From assembly GCA_039720395.1 (NCBI GenBank), contig CM077823.1, positions 5,136,909 through 5,200,908 on the forward strand: a DNA stretch of 64,000 nt. The letters are read 5' to 3'. Position numbers and translations under genes: made by a program. This document shows positions 13,143 through 25,440 of the stretch, in pieces (within the stretch, counting starts at the first letter, position 1; every line of letters begins with the position of its first letter). The notes below the pieces were generated by a model that was given only the letters and a program-made list of their open reading frames with translations, was not told the origin of the DNA and did no database searches. The stretch is from Liquidambar formosana. Its lineage: Eukaryota; Streptophyta; Magnoliopsida; Saxifragales; Altingiaceae.

Positions 13143-13214
13143 AGGATTAGACGCTTGGAATTTTGTGTGTCGATTTCTAGGGTTTTGGGAGGAGGGGGGA
13201 GATTTTGTGCGCGC

Positions 13215-16126
13215 ATGAAGGGTCCGTCAGATCGAACGAAGGTTGTGCTCCGGCACTTGCCGCCGGCGATTTCGCAGTCGATGCTCATGGAACAAATCGA
13301 CGGCGCGTTCGCCGGACGCTACAACTGGGTCTCTTTCCGTTCCGGCAAGAACAGGTTAGGGTTTCAATTTCTGTCTCATTTCAAAACCCTAGTTTGTTTC
13401 TATGTGGCTTTTTGTATCGGTTTTTTGCATTTTCTGCAGATGGCTGTTAGTTAGCAAATATATTCATGTATTTATTTATATGTATGGAGAGAGGGCGAGA
13501 GACACATATGGGTTAGCCGATCAAAAAAGAGAGAGGATATATATGCGTCGGGGTTTTATGGTTTTGGTTAAAGTGAAATCAACTTGGCATTTTTTACGAA
13601 CTCTGCACTTCTTGAACGCTTGAGTAAGTAAGGGTTTTAGGGGTCTGAATGCATGTTGGATTGCAGGTTTGGATTTATCGACACTGGATAGGCTTGTGGT
13701 AATTTGTAGTTAAGGGTTTTTGTAGGTGACCACGCTTTATATTTAGTGTGCATGTTTAACTTTTAGTTGCCGGAAGGGCTAACAGGTGGCAGAAATGACA
13801 CGAAAAACTTAAGCGGGAAATGATCCTTATCTTTTATTAGATTTTTTAAATTTAGTGGCAAATGGGAGATGAGTTGGACGCATGGGAGAAATTGAATGAT
13901 AGCAGGGATTTATATGTTACCACGGTAGTAGGTGGCTCTCATATTTGGTAATTTTATATATTTGAATGTTAAATAATTTTCAATTGTATAGGGTGATTAT
14001 GGGCTTAGGTTATGTTGGATTAATGCCATTGCTGACATCGATTGCTAGGATATGTGAAATCGGAACAATTAAGTTGTGTGCTACTTACTCTCGAGAGTGA
14101 TTTCATTGGGGTTATGCTTGGATTAATCACTTCCTTTGAATGTGATGAGTTAGTTGCAAATGCAAGATTTATGTTCTTTTCAATCAGTGGAAGAGAATAA
14201 ATAAACATTATCTCTAAATGCAAGATGGGGGTTAGGCCTTTATTGATTACATTTTATTTTATTATTTTTTGTTTTTTGATGAAGACCTTTATATATTACA
14301 TTGGAGTGTGGTATGAATGTATGGCGGGATTTGCCTTTTATCCTGTATTATTTGGTGTTATGGAGCAGAGTGAGCAGGGGGACTAAACGCAGTTCTTTGA
14401 ATCAAACCGAGATTGAAATCAATTTTTATTTATTTATTATTTATATAGATATCCAATTCTAGGCTTGATGAAATGTGATACCTACAAAAAGATAGATAGG
14501 TGTAAGAGTAAAAAGTCTTACAGCAAGTATAAATTGATCTTACTTCTCATTTATATATAGCTTTGTCTAGGATATAGCTTCCATTACATTAAGTGGTAAG
14601 TTTTGAATCATGCTATCCACATTGTAGATCATTAGGTTAGGGAATTTCTGTGTGTCATAGATTTTAAATTATATCTATTTATTTGCTTTTTCCCTTCCTT
14701 TTGATTCTGCTTTCATTGCTAAAACTATTAGGAAAGTTTTGGTTTGACCTCTCATTCAGGATGTTTTAGTCTTGTCTTAGATAAAGAAACCCCAAAATTA
14801 TGTTATGCTGTTTCTCTTGTTGAGTATTTGAGGTGCTGGTGTTTCCTTGTTGTTTTCTCTTCATTTTTCCTTTTTTGGGTGATGCGGGTTGGTTGATATC
14901 AAGTTTGTTTCCCACAATTTTTAAGGCATTTCTAAGAATTACTATTATGATTTGGCTTGTCAAGGGAAATTATTTTGTAGGATTTGCAAGTGCATTTCAT
15001 AGGGAACAATAATTGTTTTTCCTTTTACGAATGGTTTTACTCCATAGTGATATTGTTATATATAGAATACAGCTTTTAATAGTGTATTTTTATGCACTTG
15101 AAGAATTTGTGGGTGAAGTACCTTCTCTTGTATTTATTTATTGTTTTTTTTTTCCTATTTTTTAAATAATTTTGCAGCCAGAAGCAGCAGTCCTATTCTA
15201 GAGCCTACATTGACTTCCAGAGGCCAGAGGATGTTATTGAGTTTGCAGAGTTCTTTGATGGGCATGTGTTTGTTAATGAGAAGGGTAATCCTTGAGCATA
15301 TCTTTTGAGAAGATTGATTAGGCACATCAATCGTGTTTCCAGAATTATTATGATATCTTATTATTCAACCAAAGGTTTTGTATTTTAATAGGGTAATAAA
15401 GCTTTCTCCCTTCTGTTATTAACAGCTCAAAAAATATATGAGCTGTTGGGTGATTTGCAACAAACTTAACTGGGGATTTCTTGAGTTTTTGTTTTCCTTG
15501 AATAAAAAACTTTGTGTAATCTGGTAGTTGCTGATCAAAAAACTTAGTGGAATCTGGTAGTTGGTATGGAATTTTGAACTGCATCAGTCTTCTACTCTTT
15601 TCAGGTGCTCAGTTTAAGACTATGGTTGAGTATGCACCTTCACAACGCGTTCCAAAGCAGTGGTTTAAAAAAGATGGCCGTGAAGGGACCATATATAAAG
15701 GTACTAACTACTATACTGCATTGATAAAATGATAAAATCTAAGTAGTATGCTTATAGGTTTGTAATCACAAATATTTCTTTGATGAACATCCAGATCCCG
15801 AGTATCTGGAGTTCCTTGAATTCATCGCAAAGCCTGTCGAGAATCTTCCTAGTGCAGAGATACAATTGGAGAGAAGGGAAGCAGAACGAGCTGGTTAGTC
15901 AGAAATGTCTCCAGGATATATGCATGCGTGCAGCAATCTCGAATAATATTATATACTGGACCAAGTTCAAAGAGTACAAAAAGAATAAGAACTAGGTCTA
16001 AGTCTTTTCTTTTAATTAATTTTTTTTCCCACTTATGCTTTTCCAGGTGCTGCAAAGGACAGTCCTGTAGTTACACCTCTAATGGACTTTGTTCGTCAGA
16101 AAAGAGCTGCAAAGAGTGGATCTCGG
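13215..16126 (+). other. UPF3: UPF3 exons 1-5: Smg4/UPF3 domain block
   Basis: Exons 1 to 5 encode residues 1-174, the whole conserved RRM-like domain that in this family binds UPF2. Exon 1 ends in phase 2 (AAC AG) and exon 2 supplies the C of a serine codon; exons 2, 3 and 4 each end one base into a glycine or aspartate codon; exon 5 ends in phase 0. Introns 2, 3 and 4 are ordinary in size (320, 94 and 153 bp), unlike intron 1 (1823 bp). No stop or frameshift is seen in the block, so the conserved domain looks fully functional. Confidence 0.93.
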
Positions 16127-18196
16127 GTTTGTGGAAATATTATTATCTTTTTAATAATTGTATATCTGATTTAGAGATCATGAGAATACATTTACTCTTT
16201 CTTTTCCCCCTCCATTTTAATACTTTTTTTTTTTTGGAAATTGAATCATTTAGTTCACATAGGCAGTATGGCTTTTAGGCATAAATAGGATGAAGCAAAT
16301 CACCTTTTTTGATTTGATTCATGCAACAAGAGGAAGAAAATTAAGAACAGCTATCCAGAATGGAACTGAGATAGCAAGGTTGACTTCTTGACCAAATTTT
16401 TAGTACTTATATAATTGGAACAGAATAAAATTAGAATGGCATGGGAATGAATAACAACAATCTGTTTTGGAACCTGTGAAAAACAAAGTTTGGCTTTGGC
16501 AACATTCATATGAATTAGTCTCTCAAATCTCATCACATCAACAGTATGAAAAAAGAACTAAGTTCTCTATTATTTTTTATATATTTAAATTAGGTGCAAT
16601 TATGAAGGTTTTGTTTATATAAATTTTTGAAGTAAAAAAGAATCAACAAGCAGTGACTGTACTTCTACATGTGCCACCAATGCCACCCATTTTATCTGAA
16701 GTCACAATCCACAGTAACATTAGTGCCCTCACCTCATTCACCACCTCCTACTTGAACTACCCATTAATAATTATTGATTTAGTTCACATAGGCGGTATGG
16801 ATTTTCAAGGCAGAAATAGGACGTTCCTTGGGAATCACTTCCACTTGTTTTTACTAAATAAATAATAATAATAATAATCACTGCAGACAAACCTGGGGGT
16901 TTTATATGTAAAATTTAAAATATAGGACAAATATTGCTTTAAATAGAGGAAAACATGTATATTGAACGAGGATGTTTCTGTCAGAAAAAAGCCGAATTCT
17001 TAATAGCGGTGGAACTAAATAATTACCTTATGTATCAGGAATATTTCCTATTAAAGATAACTACCTTATACGTGAAAGATATTTTCTTCTTATTGGTGTG
17101 GGATTGCTTTACCTTTATATATCCTCCCTTTTGTTGCCAATAAATCCTTTATAGATATTTTCTCCTCATTGTTTCGGGATTGCTTTACCTTTATATATCC
17201 TCCCTTTTGTTGCCAATAAACCCTTACATAAGATTTACAACAAGAGGTCTAACTAACAATAAATGGAGTTCATGTCTTGCTTAGTGATTATTAGTCTATT
17301 TAGTTAGTCTAAATACTAGGTTTTATTTTCATGGAATATATATACCTATATATATTAGGTTGGCCAAACACCTTCCAATCAGTGTCACCTGTGCTATATT
17401 TGTGATGGTTATGCTTCCAATATTTATCTAAAAGAAATTATGGATTTGGTTCCCTATATCTTATGAAATTCAATTTTGAACTGTCTAAGTTAGATGCATG
17501 TCAATATAATTCCATGATTGATGACAGAGATCATTGTCTAATGGGAAACTGAGCAGAAGATCTGGAGGATCATCAGTTGGGAATTCTAGTTCAGCATCAT
17601 CCAAGCGAGGTTCTGACAAGAGAAGGATCTCCACCGCAATGGTATCCATGTTTCTACATACAGTTGGCTTTATTTTTTCTCTATAAACAGTTACATTTTG
17701 GTGTATGGTTGTTTTCAACTTCCCTGAGATTTGATTTGCAGTTACTAAATGGCATTACATTCTCTTAGTTTTCTGTAATTTGGTGCTTAGGTGGGTTGTC
17801 TTTTTGGTATATGTAATTGGCCTTTTCCTAATTTATTTTAGTTTTTTAAAACTACTTGTATCTTTGTTTTTTATGTTTTTTTGTCAGTGGCTTTATTCCT
17901 TCCCTTCTTTATTAAAGTTATATTTTATTCCAAAAAGAAAATTTATGGTTTTTTTTTTTATACGATTTGTTAAACTTTTGATGTTTTAAGTTCATGCAAT
18001 ATTCGCTTTCTGTATCCATCTAGGGGGAAATCTTTGATTATATTCTTGGCTTAAACAGAAAGGCTAAATTAGTTAATTCTGTGTTAATGTTAGCTGGCTT
18101 ATTTATGAGGACTCCTTTTACTGACTACATAGGAACTGCTCCGCTTTCTGTCTCTCTCTCACTCTCTATTTATCTGTATCTTTTTCTATCTATCTA

Positions 18197-18241
<45 letters not shown>

Positions 18242-21200
18242 TAGTAGTGGTTATATTACATATTTTTTTTTGGGCAGATATTTCAGAAAATCATTATAGT
18301 GATGAGGAAAAATGCTATTTTTCTTGTTATTATTATTATAAAAGTTGTATTGCAAAGGTTTTCTTATGATGCATATTGTAATTGTATATATGTAAGCAAA
18401 TGGGCAATTTTAAAGAGTCTGTTGCTAAGGATGATGGACTGTCATGAGGTGATTTTGTGGTGATGTGGTGTATTTTTTTTAGGACTTCATGTCCCTCTTG
18501 TAATTTCTTTGATTAATATATATATATTTTTTGTCGCTGATTAAAAAAAATGTATGACTTTCCATATTAAAGTTTATATGAGTAGATATGAATTGGGTCA
18601 GGTTTGGTTAGAATAACTTTGTTAAGTAGTACAATTTTTCCATTTTTGGTTTTCGCTTTGTTTTTATGTTTTAAAACTAAATTTGGGTTGAAGTATGCAT
18701 GCTTGATATGATAAAGGTATGGGGATGAAGATGTATAGAAATTTACTAAGATGTGAAAAAGGAGAGCTAGGGTCTTAGATCGTGTTAGGTGGGTTAAAGG
18801 TGAGAGCTATAGGGTTTTGATGAGGGATGATGGGATAAAAGAAAGTTGGAAGAATAACTTTCATAAATTGTTTAATGAAAACCATTATAATTCTTCCAAA
18901 GTTGGAAATTATAGGTATTTGCGAAGAACTAGGGCATCAGAAATTTGAAGGCTTTGAAATGGATAAAAACGGAAAGGCCTTATGATTTGATGGTATTCTC
19001 ATTGAGGCTAAGAAGTGATGGGAGTGGATGGTGTCGTTTGATTGACTAGACTGTTTAACAAGTTCTAAAGATTTAAGAAAATTCCAAATGAAAGGTAAAG
19101 CAATTGGTAACTATATGTAAGAACATAATGAAGTTGAGAGTTGTGCAAATTATTGTGGTAGCAAACTAATGAGCAATTGTATGATATGTTGGAAGAGAAC
19201 AATTGAGTGGAAAGTAAGATATGAAATAAGGATATTAGAAAATAGATCATGCTAATGTGTTTGACCATGAAAGCTATGTTTGCACTTTGGTAGTTGATAT
19301 GAATGTTCATTAAGAAGATGGGCCTTTATATAATTTTTCTGGACTTAGAAAAAGAATATCATAGGGTCCTTAATAAAGTGGGGTTTTTGAAAGAAGGGGT
19401 ATCAACAATGTATTGGTTTAGTTAATGAGTAATGACATATATGATATGATTCAGCATAGGAACAATTAGAGAAGAATGAGTTTTTACTCATGATAGATGT
19501 ACATTAAGGTTGGCATTGTGCCTTTTTTTATTTTTTGCATTCGGTTGTGAATGCCCTTTTTGCATGTGACAAAAGAGGTCCATTGGTGCATTTGTTTGTT
19601 GATGGTATATTTGTTAGGCAATGAAACCAGGGTGGGCTAATGATATGCTAGAACTATGGAGAGCTGTTGTGATTTTTATGTACTTACCGGCTTGAAGTAA
19701 AATATTATTACGCAAGTAGGTGGCCATAAGGTTTTCCATACTTTATGGTTTGAGATCCTATGCGGTAAATAATTTTGTCCTTTAAGATGCGATGCAGTAA
19801 ATTAACTTGTCCTTAAATTGAGTTTAGCATAATGAGTATGTCAATATGGATGAGTGGCAATGCAAGAAAAGGTAGAACATGTAAGAAAGCATTTGTGAGC
19901 ATTTTGGAACAATGGGTAAAATTAATTGAGGGTGAGATGGAGTCAACCTTTTAGATGGTTTGACATGTGTAGCAGAGACCCGTGACTGCACCATTTCATT
20001 AATGATGAATTATTTGCTACTAGTTAATGGAACTACAAGCATAGTCTTAAAAATCGTCGATATCGGTGATATATCGTCGATATATCGCCGTATCAACAAG
20101 CAGCGAAATGAAATCATGCATTAGTATTATTTTGACAATATATCGTTGGATATATCGACGTATCAGTCGATATATCAAAGAATATCGACAATGTCGAGAT
20201 ATATTGAGAATATCGACATTTTTCTACCATTTATCGTCGAAATATTGACGATTATCAGGGTATATTGAGAAATATCGATCATATCGAGATATATCGATCC
20301 ATGTGACTAATTGGCTAAAATTTGAGTGTGGTGACTGTTGTCCCCTTTTTTCCCACACCTAATATCTTCTTCAAGTAGTTTTCAAGGCTTTTTTGGAAAC
20401 TTCTCCAAGCTCCACAAGAACCCAACCCCCTTTCCCCCTTTACCCAGCTCCTTTACTCCTTTAGCACCTTTACAACTATTACCTATTAGGCTATTACTTT
20501 ATAGTATTATTAATTTATTAGTGTAGACCATGAATTACTTTATAGTATTATTAAATTGTTAGTATTGACATTAGTTTTTACACATTTGAAATTATTAGTA
20601 TTATTCAAGGCTGGTTTGGTAACTTCTCTAAGCTTCACATGGTACTAATGTAAGTACATGTCATTAATTTATTGATGTATTGATTTATTATTGTATAAAT
20701 GATATATATTTACAGATTTTAATTTCATGTGACATTTAGATGTTGAATTTGCATAAATTTCTATTATTTATTTTCTCACCGCGTCACACCTTTAATACAA
20801 TACACAACACATACTTGTATTATACACATTTAAATTGCAATATTTTGATTCTAAATTGTGTATTAGAGTCTAAATCATTGTTTCCCAAAGTTTCAGTAAA
20901 AATATCCATGTTTAACTAATAATATCCACCATATCTCTAAATCGATATCGATATCTTCAATATATCCATCGATATATCCGATATATTCGTGTTTTTGGAT
21001 TCTCAATATATCCATCGATATCAATATTTAAGTCCTTGGCTACAAGGACAATACGAAGGCTAAACAAAATGTGTGTTGAGGTGGTGAGAAAAGACAATCT
21101 GGCTTATGATTCAATAGAGGATATTACCATAGATAGAGCTGAATTATGTGAAAAAGAATCTTGCTCTAGCATGTTTGAGATAGATTATGGTGATTTTGGG

Positions 21201-22151
21201 AAGAACTAGAGAGCACTAACTCTTTGGAAGTGTGTCATCATGGATATGTTTTGCGTTATTTGGTTAGAGAGGAATGCTAGAGTGTTTGAGGATAAATTTG
21301 AGTTGGAAGAAGGGTTGTGGTAGCCTGTAAGCTTTTTCGTCTTTTTGGGCATTGGCTTTTGAAGCCTTTCAGGGAATTCCGTTGTTTATTATTAAGATCG
21401 GAAGTTGGTCTGTCAGATGTAGTAGTTTTCTTTTAGTTTGTACTTCTCCTCATGAGTGAGGACATCTTGTCCTCTTCCTTTTGTTTATAAAATCTTTTCT
21501 TTGTCATTGATCCAAAAAAAAAAAAAAAAAAAAAAAAGTTGAAATCGAGTTGTTGACCAATATGGACAAGTAAATTTGGTTTGTCTGAATTTCCTTTTTA
21601 GAAATCATATCATCGTGTAGTTATTAAACGAAGGGCACGTTTGGTCATCTAAATGGGAATTGAATGATTAGTGGATTTTACGCAGTGTTTTGAGGCACTA
21701 ATCTGTTATCTTGAATGGGACTACTTAAAAATGTTGGAGTCATTACCATAGTTGATGTTATAGGATCAATGTTCAAAATTCATGAAATGCATCAATTTTG
21801 AATTTCCACTCTCATTTGTGATGATGGCGATCATTCTCTTGAATGGGGAGTTTTGAATTTTCCCATTCAAGATGATGATTGTTCAATTTCCATTTGAATG
21901 ACCAAATGGGCTCTAAAAATATGTAATTTTATTGTATCATGAAGTTATTATTTGGAGTTTGGACAAATCTGGTTGGTTGATAAAAGTGTAGTTGAAATTT
22001 GGCTTTGGCTAGGTTTCGGATGATAAAAATGAATGTTCAATGCGAAAGTATCCCTTTATCCTGTTTCTTTGTTGCTCATAGGTGGAATATGAGGTCTTGT
22101 AGAGTTGAGTTTGCACTGTACACAGCACACACCTAAACAAAGAACTTTTAT

Positions 22152-22200
<49 letters not shown>

Positions 22201-25200
22201 TATTTATGTACGAGTAATTTTGCATTATGGTGAATAGCTTCCAACAGAGAATCTTGTTGGTTTTTTTATTTCAATAGAATTTTCTTCGTTGCTGATCAAA
22301 AAAGAAAAAAAAAAAAAAAGGAGAGAATCTTGTTGGTTTTTTATAACCATATTCTCGTCATATTAGCTTGTATGTTGCTTCCATTTGCATTACAATTTTC
22401 ACCTTGTTAACTTTGGTAAATTATGCAAGCACAATGTTAAATCCCTGGTCTATGGTTTGTGTGTCCAAGATAATCTTATACATAATATCACAAGAGCACA
22501 AATCATGAGGTGTTGACATGGTAAATATGTTAAACTTGAGAAACTAGATATTATGATACGAGTACCATGTTTTATGTGGTGAGTATATATTTGAAATCTT
22601 CATACCATGGCTTGGCTCCCTTGTGTGAACTAGCTCTACTATGGTTGACTAAACAATAAAATTTTGGCATCTTAGCATAAAAAGAGACGATGTCTTTAAA
22701 AAAAGAAGAAGATGGATGTCCATCATTTAACAGAATGATCAAGTTCATAACAGAAAAAGTTTGATTTAATTTATGGATGGTAAAAGGCTACTGGGACTCC
22801 TGTGGAAAAAAAAAAAAATACAGATTGGATGATGTGGCGTTGATTTGTCAAGGTTCTATTGGGCATTGGTTAATACTAGAGAGGGATTTATGGCAGAGGA
22901 GACAAATCAATTATAGTAGTTTGTGCTGTTTGAGATGGAGCAACTTTGGGAGTGAAGATGGACGATTTAGGGGAGTTTGTACAACATATAGTGTTGCATG
23001 CATTTCTTTATTATTTATTTTAAATTTTAGGGTTTATGTTTTGTTTTGTTTTGTTTTTTTTTTTTTTTTTTGGGGGGGGGGGGGGGTGGGTGGGACTATG
23101 CAATGCTTAGAAGCAGGAACCTTCTATGATGGGCGCTGCTCCCACTTTGGAACCACAATTATGCACTCCCAAGTCCCAAGTTTGGGTCAGGTTTCACTTT
23201 AGGGTCCGAAGTTTTAATTTCATCAATTCAATACCTAAATTATTAGTTGAGTTGCAATTTGGGGTCTGCTGTTAGAATCCGTTTGTTGACCAAATAGTAT
23301 TGCATGGTAATTTGGCACACAACATGCATGTGACCAAAATTTTCTATATTATTCCTACTTTGCCCTTTTATGGGTTTGAGAACCCTATATTACCCCTATT
23401 AGCATCTAATAAATCATTATATTGCCAAGGGCAACTTGGTCATTCTATCCCTCCCAAACAAAAAATAAATAAAAATAAAAAGAAAAGAGGAAGAAGCATG
23501 GTAGTCACGGATCTGACATGGTTTGATGGTGGGGATGCTGGCCATTCGGCCAACCATGGCCCTTTTCTCTATTTCTTCTTCTTCTTCGTGCCTTTTGTTT
23601 TGTTCTGATTTGATTTTGTTTTCTTCTAATACATCGTTGCCTAGAACATAGGCCCATTAGAAAATTTATGCTCGAAAAAAGAAGCCAAATCTATTCCAAT
23701 TGTCACTGGCGAAGGTGGTGGTCGTGTGATTGAATCGTGTTAAATGGATTTTGATGGATCATGGGTTCAATTGGAAAGGGTTTTTGTGCTTTGTTTTCTG
23801 GCCTAAATAATATTGTTTTAATCTCTCTTTTGTCGGATTGAACACTGGCTTGGGTGAATGCCGGCTAGAGGGAACACTGATATTCAACTTTGAGACGACG
23901 GTGGTGTTTGGCTTTGGACATGGACAGTGTCAAGATCTGAAAAGGTTTCCCAACCAGATCTGAAATAGTTCGAGATCTGAAGCATGAACGCTTCCCCAAC
24001 ACAGTTTTCGTCACTGGTGACACAGATCTGGCAACGTGTTCGGTATCAACAAATCTGCAATTTTTTTTTTTCATTTCAAATTACATTGTTCATGCTTCAT
24101 GCCCGTCGCCTGGAAAAAAATGGCGTTCGCTAGTCGGAGATGCTCCATGGTCAGAGAAGGGGTTTCGTTGCAAGCGGCGAGGTGAGGGATTCTGGCCATG
24201 GACGCTGTAATTGAGGTTGGTTTGGTCAGGGATGATGCTTTTATCACCAAAGAGCCGGGTTTAGTGCTTCCATCGCTATCGCTCATCGTGGTTGAGGGTT
24301 TGTTCGTCGAAGGTGAGAGGGTTTGTTTGTTGAAGGTGAGGAGGGTTTGGTTGTCGCTTGAAGGAGAGGGATTTGGATGTGGAAGGAGACAAGAAACCCA
24401 ACACACAGTCAGACCATGGTTTGTGTTCGGCACTCACCTGGTTGCCCATGGAAAAGAAAAAAAGAGAGGGGAGAGAAGGGAAATATAACTTTTGCTATGA
24501 AGGCATTAAAGATATTTCACTATTGCTGTAAATGGCATTAATGATTGTAGGTCAGAGAATGTATTGGCTACTGAATTGATGAAATTAAACCTTTGGATCC
24601 TAAAGTGGAACCTGTCCCAAACTTTGGACCCTAAAGTGCAATTTACCCTTCCTTAAAAGAAAAAGAAGGTAAAAGCATGCTCTTTCTTTCTAATTAGTGT
24701 GGCTTCTAAAAGTAAGAACTTTGCCCCTTTTTTTTTTTTTTTGAATTCCTTTATAATTTTAAAGAATTATACAATGTTGCTTGAATTTTCTCTACAATTA
24801 TATCCCACAAAATATCATAATGAGGTAACACAATATATATATATATATATATTTCCACAAGCGCTTCCTGCATGCCCCAAACCTTTGACTCTTCTATGTT
24901 CCCCCCTTCCTCGCCCTTGCTCTTGCCATCGACCCAGCCCCTGCTCCTGCTTTGTTCATCTATGGTGCAATGTGGGTTAGGAGATGTAGAGTTTTAGAAT
25001 CTATTCTAGTGTGATGTGGCCCACCTATATATTTTTCCATACTTGATATACTCCCTCTGTCCCATTTTATTTGATCATCTTTCCATTTTGGGATGTCCCA
25101 AAATATTTTATTACTTTCAAAAGTCAAAGAAAATCATTATCTTAATTTTCTAAAATACCCTTTACCATGATTAAAATTACCATTATTATATCAACTATCA

Positions 25201-25374
25201 GATTAAGTGACATTTTATCTCAAGAGGGTAGAATTGGAAAGTTAAAAGAAATTGTATGACATGGCAATGCATTAAATGCATTGCCTTAATATGTGTGTGT
25301 AGTCAAAGTGATCAAATAAAATGTGATGGAGGGAGTACTATTTTAAAAGAAAGAGTATGAAAGTGTTCCATACT

Positions 25375-25440
<66 letters not shown>

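Larger units (their letters stand above)
12600..13214 (+). promoter_or_regulatory. UPF3 promoter and 5' leader
   Basis: A CACGTG G-box core lies at 12612-12617, a CCAAT at 12803-12807, and a TATATATA run at 12853-12860 (a second TATA-like run near 12918). A CT-rich stretch at about 12981-13015 is typical of a plant leader. If transcription starts some 30 bp past either TATA, the leader is about 260-330 nt and holds several upstream ATGs. The start site is inferred only. Confidence 0.5.

Noticed and set aside
13155..13214. Upstream in-frame ATG as the UPF3 start
   Set aside because: The added 20 residues do not resemble UPF3 N-termini, while the ATG at 13215 gives the expected beginning.
22777..23202. 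141-codon frame ending in glycine-rich sequence
   Set aside because: Runs through the T-run/G-run tract (FFFFFF then GGGGG); composition artefact.
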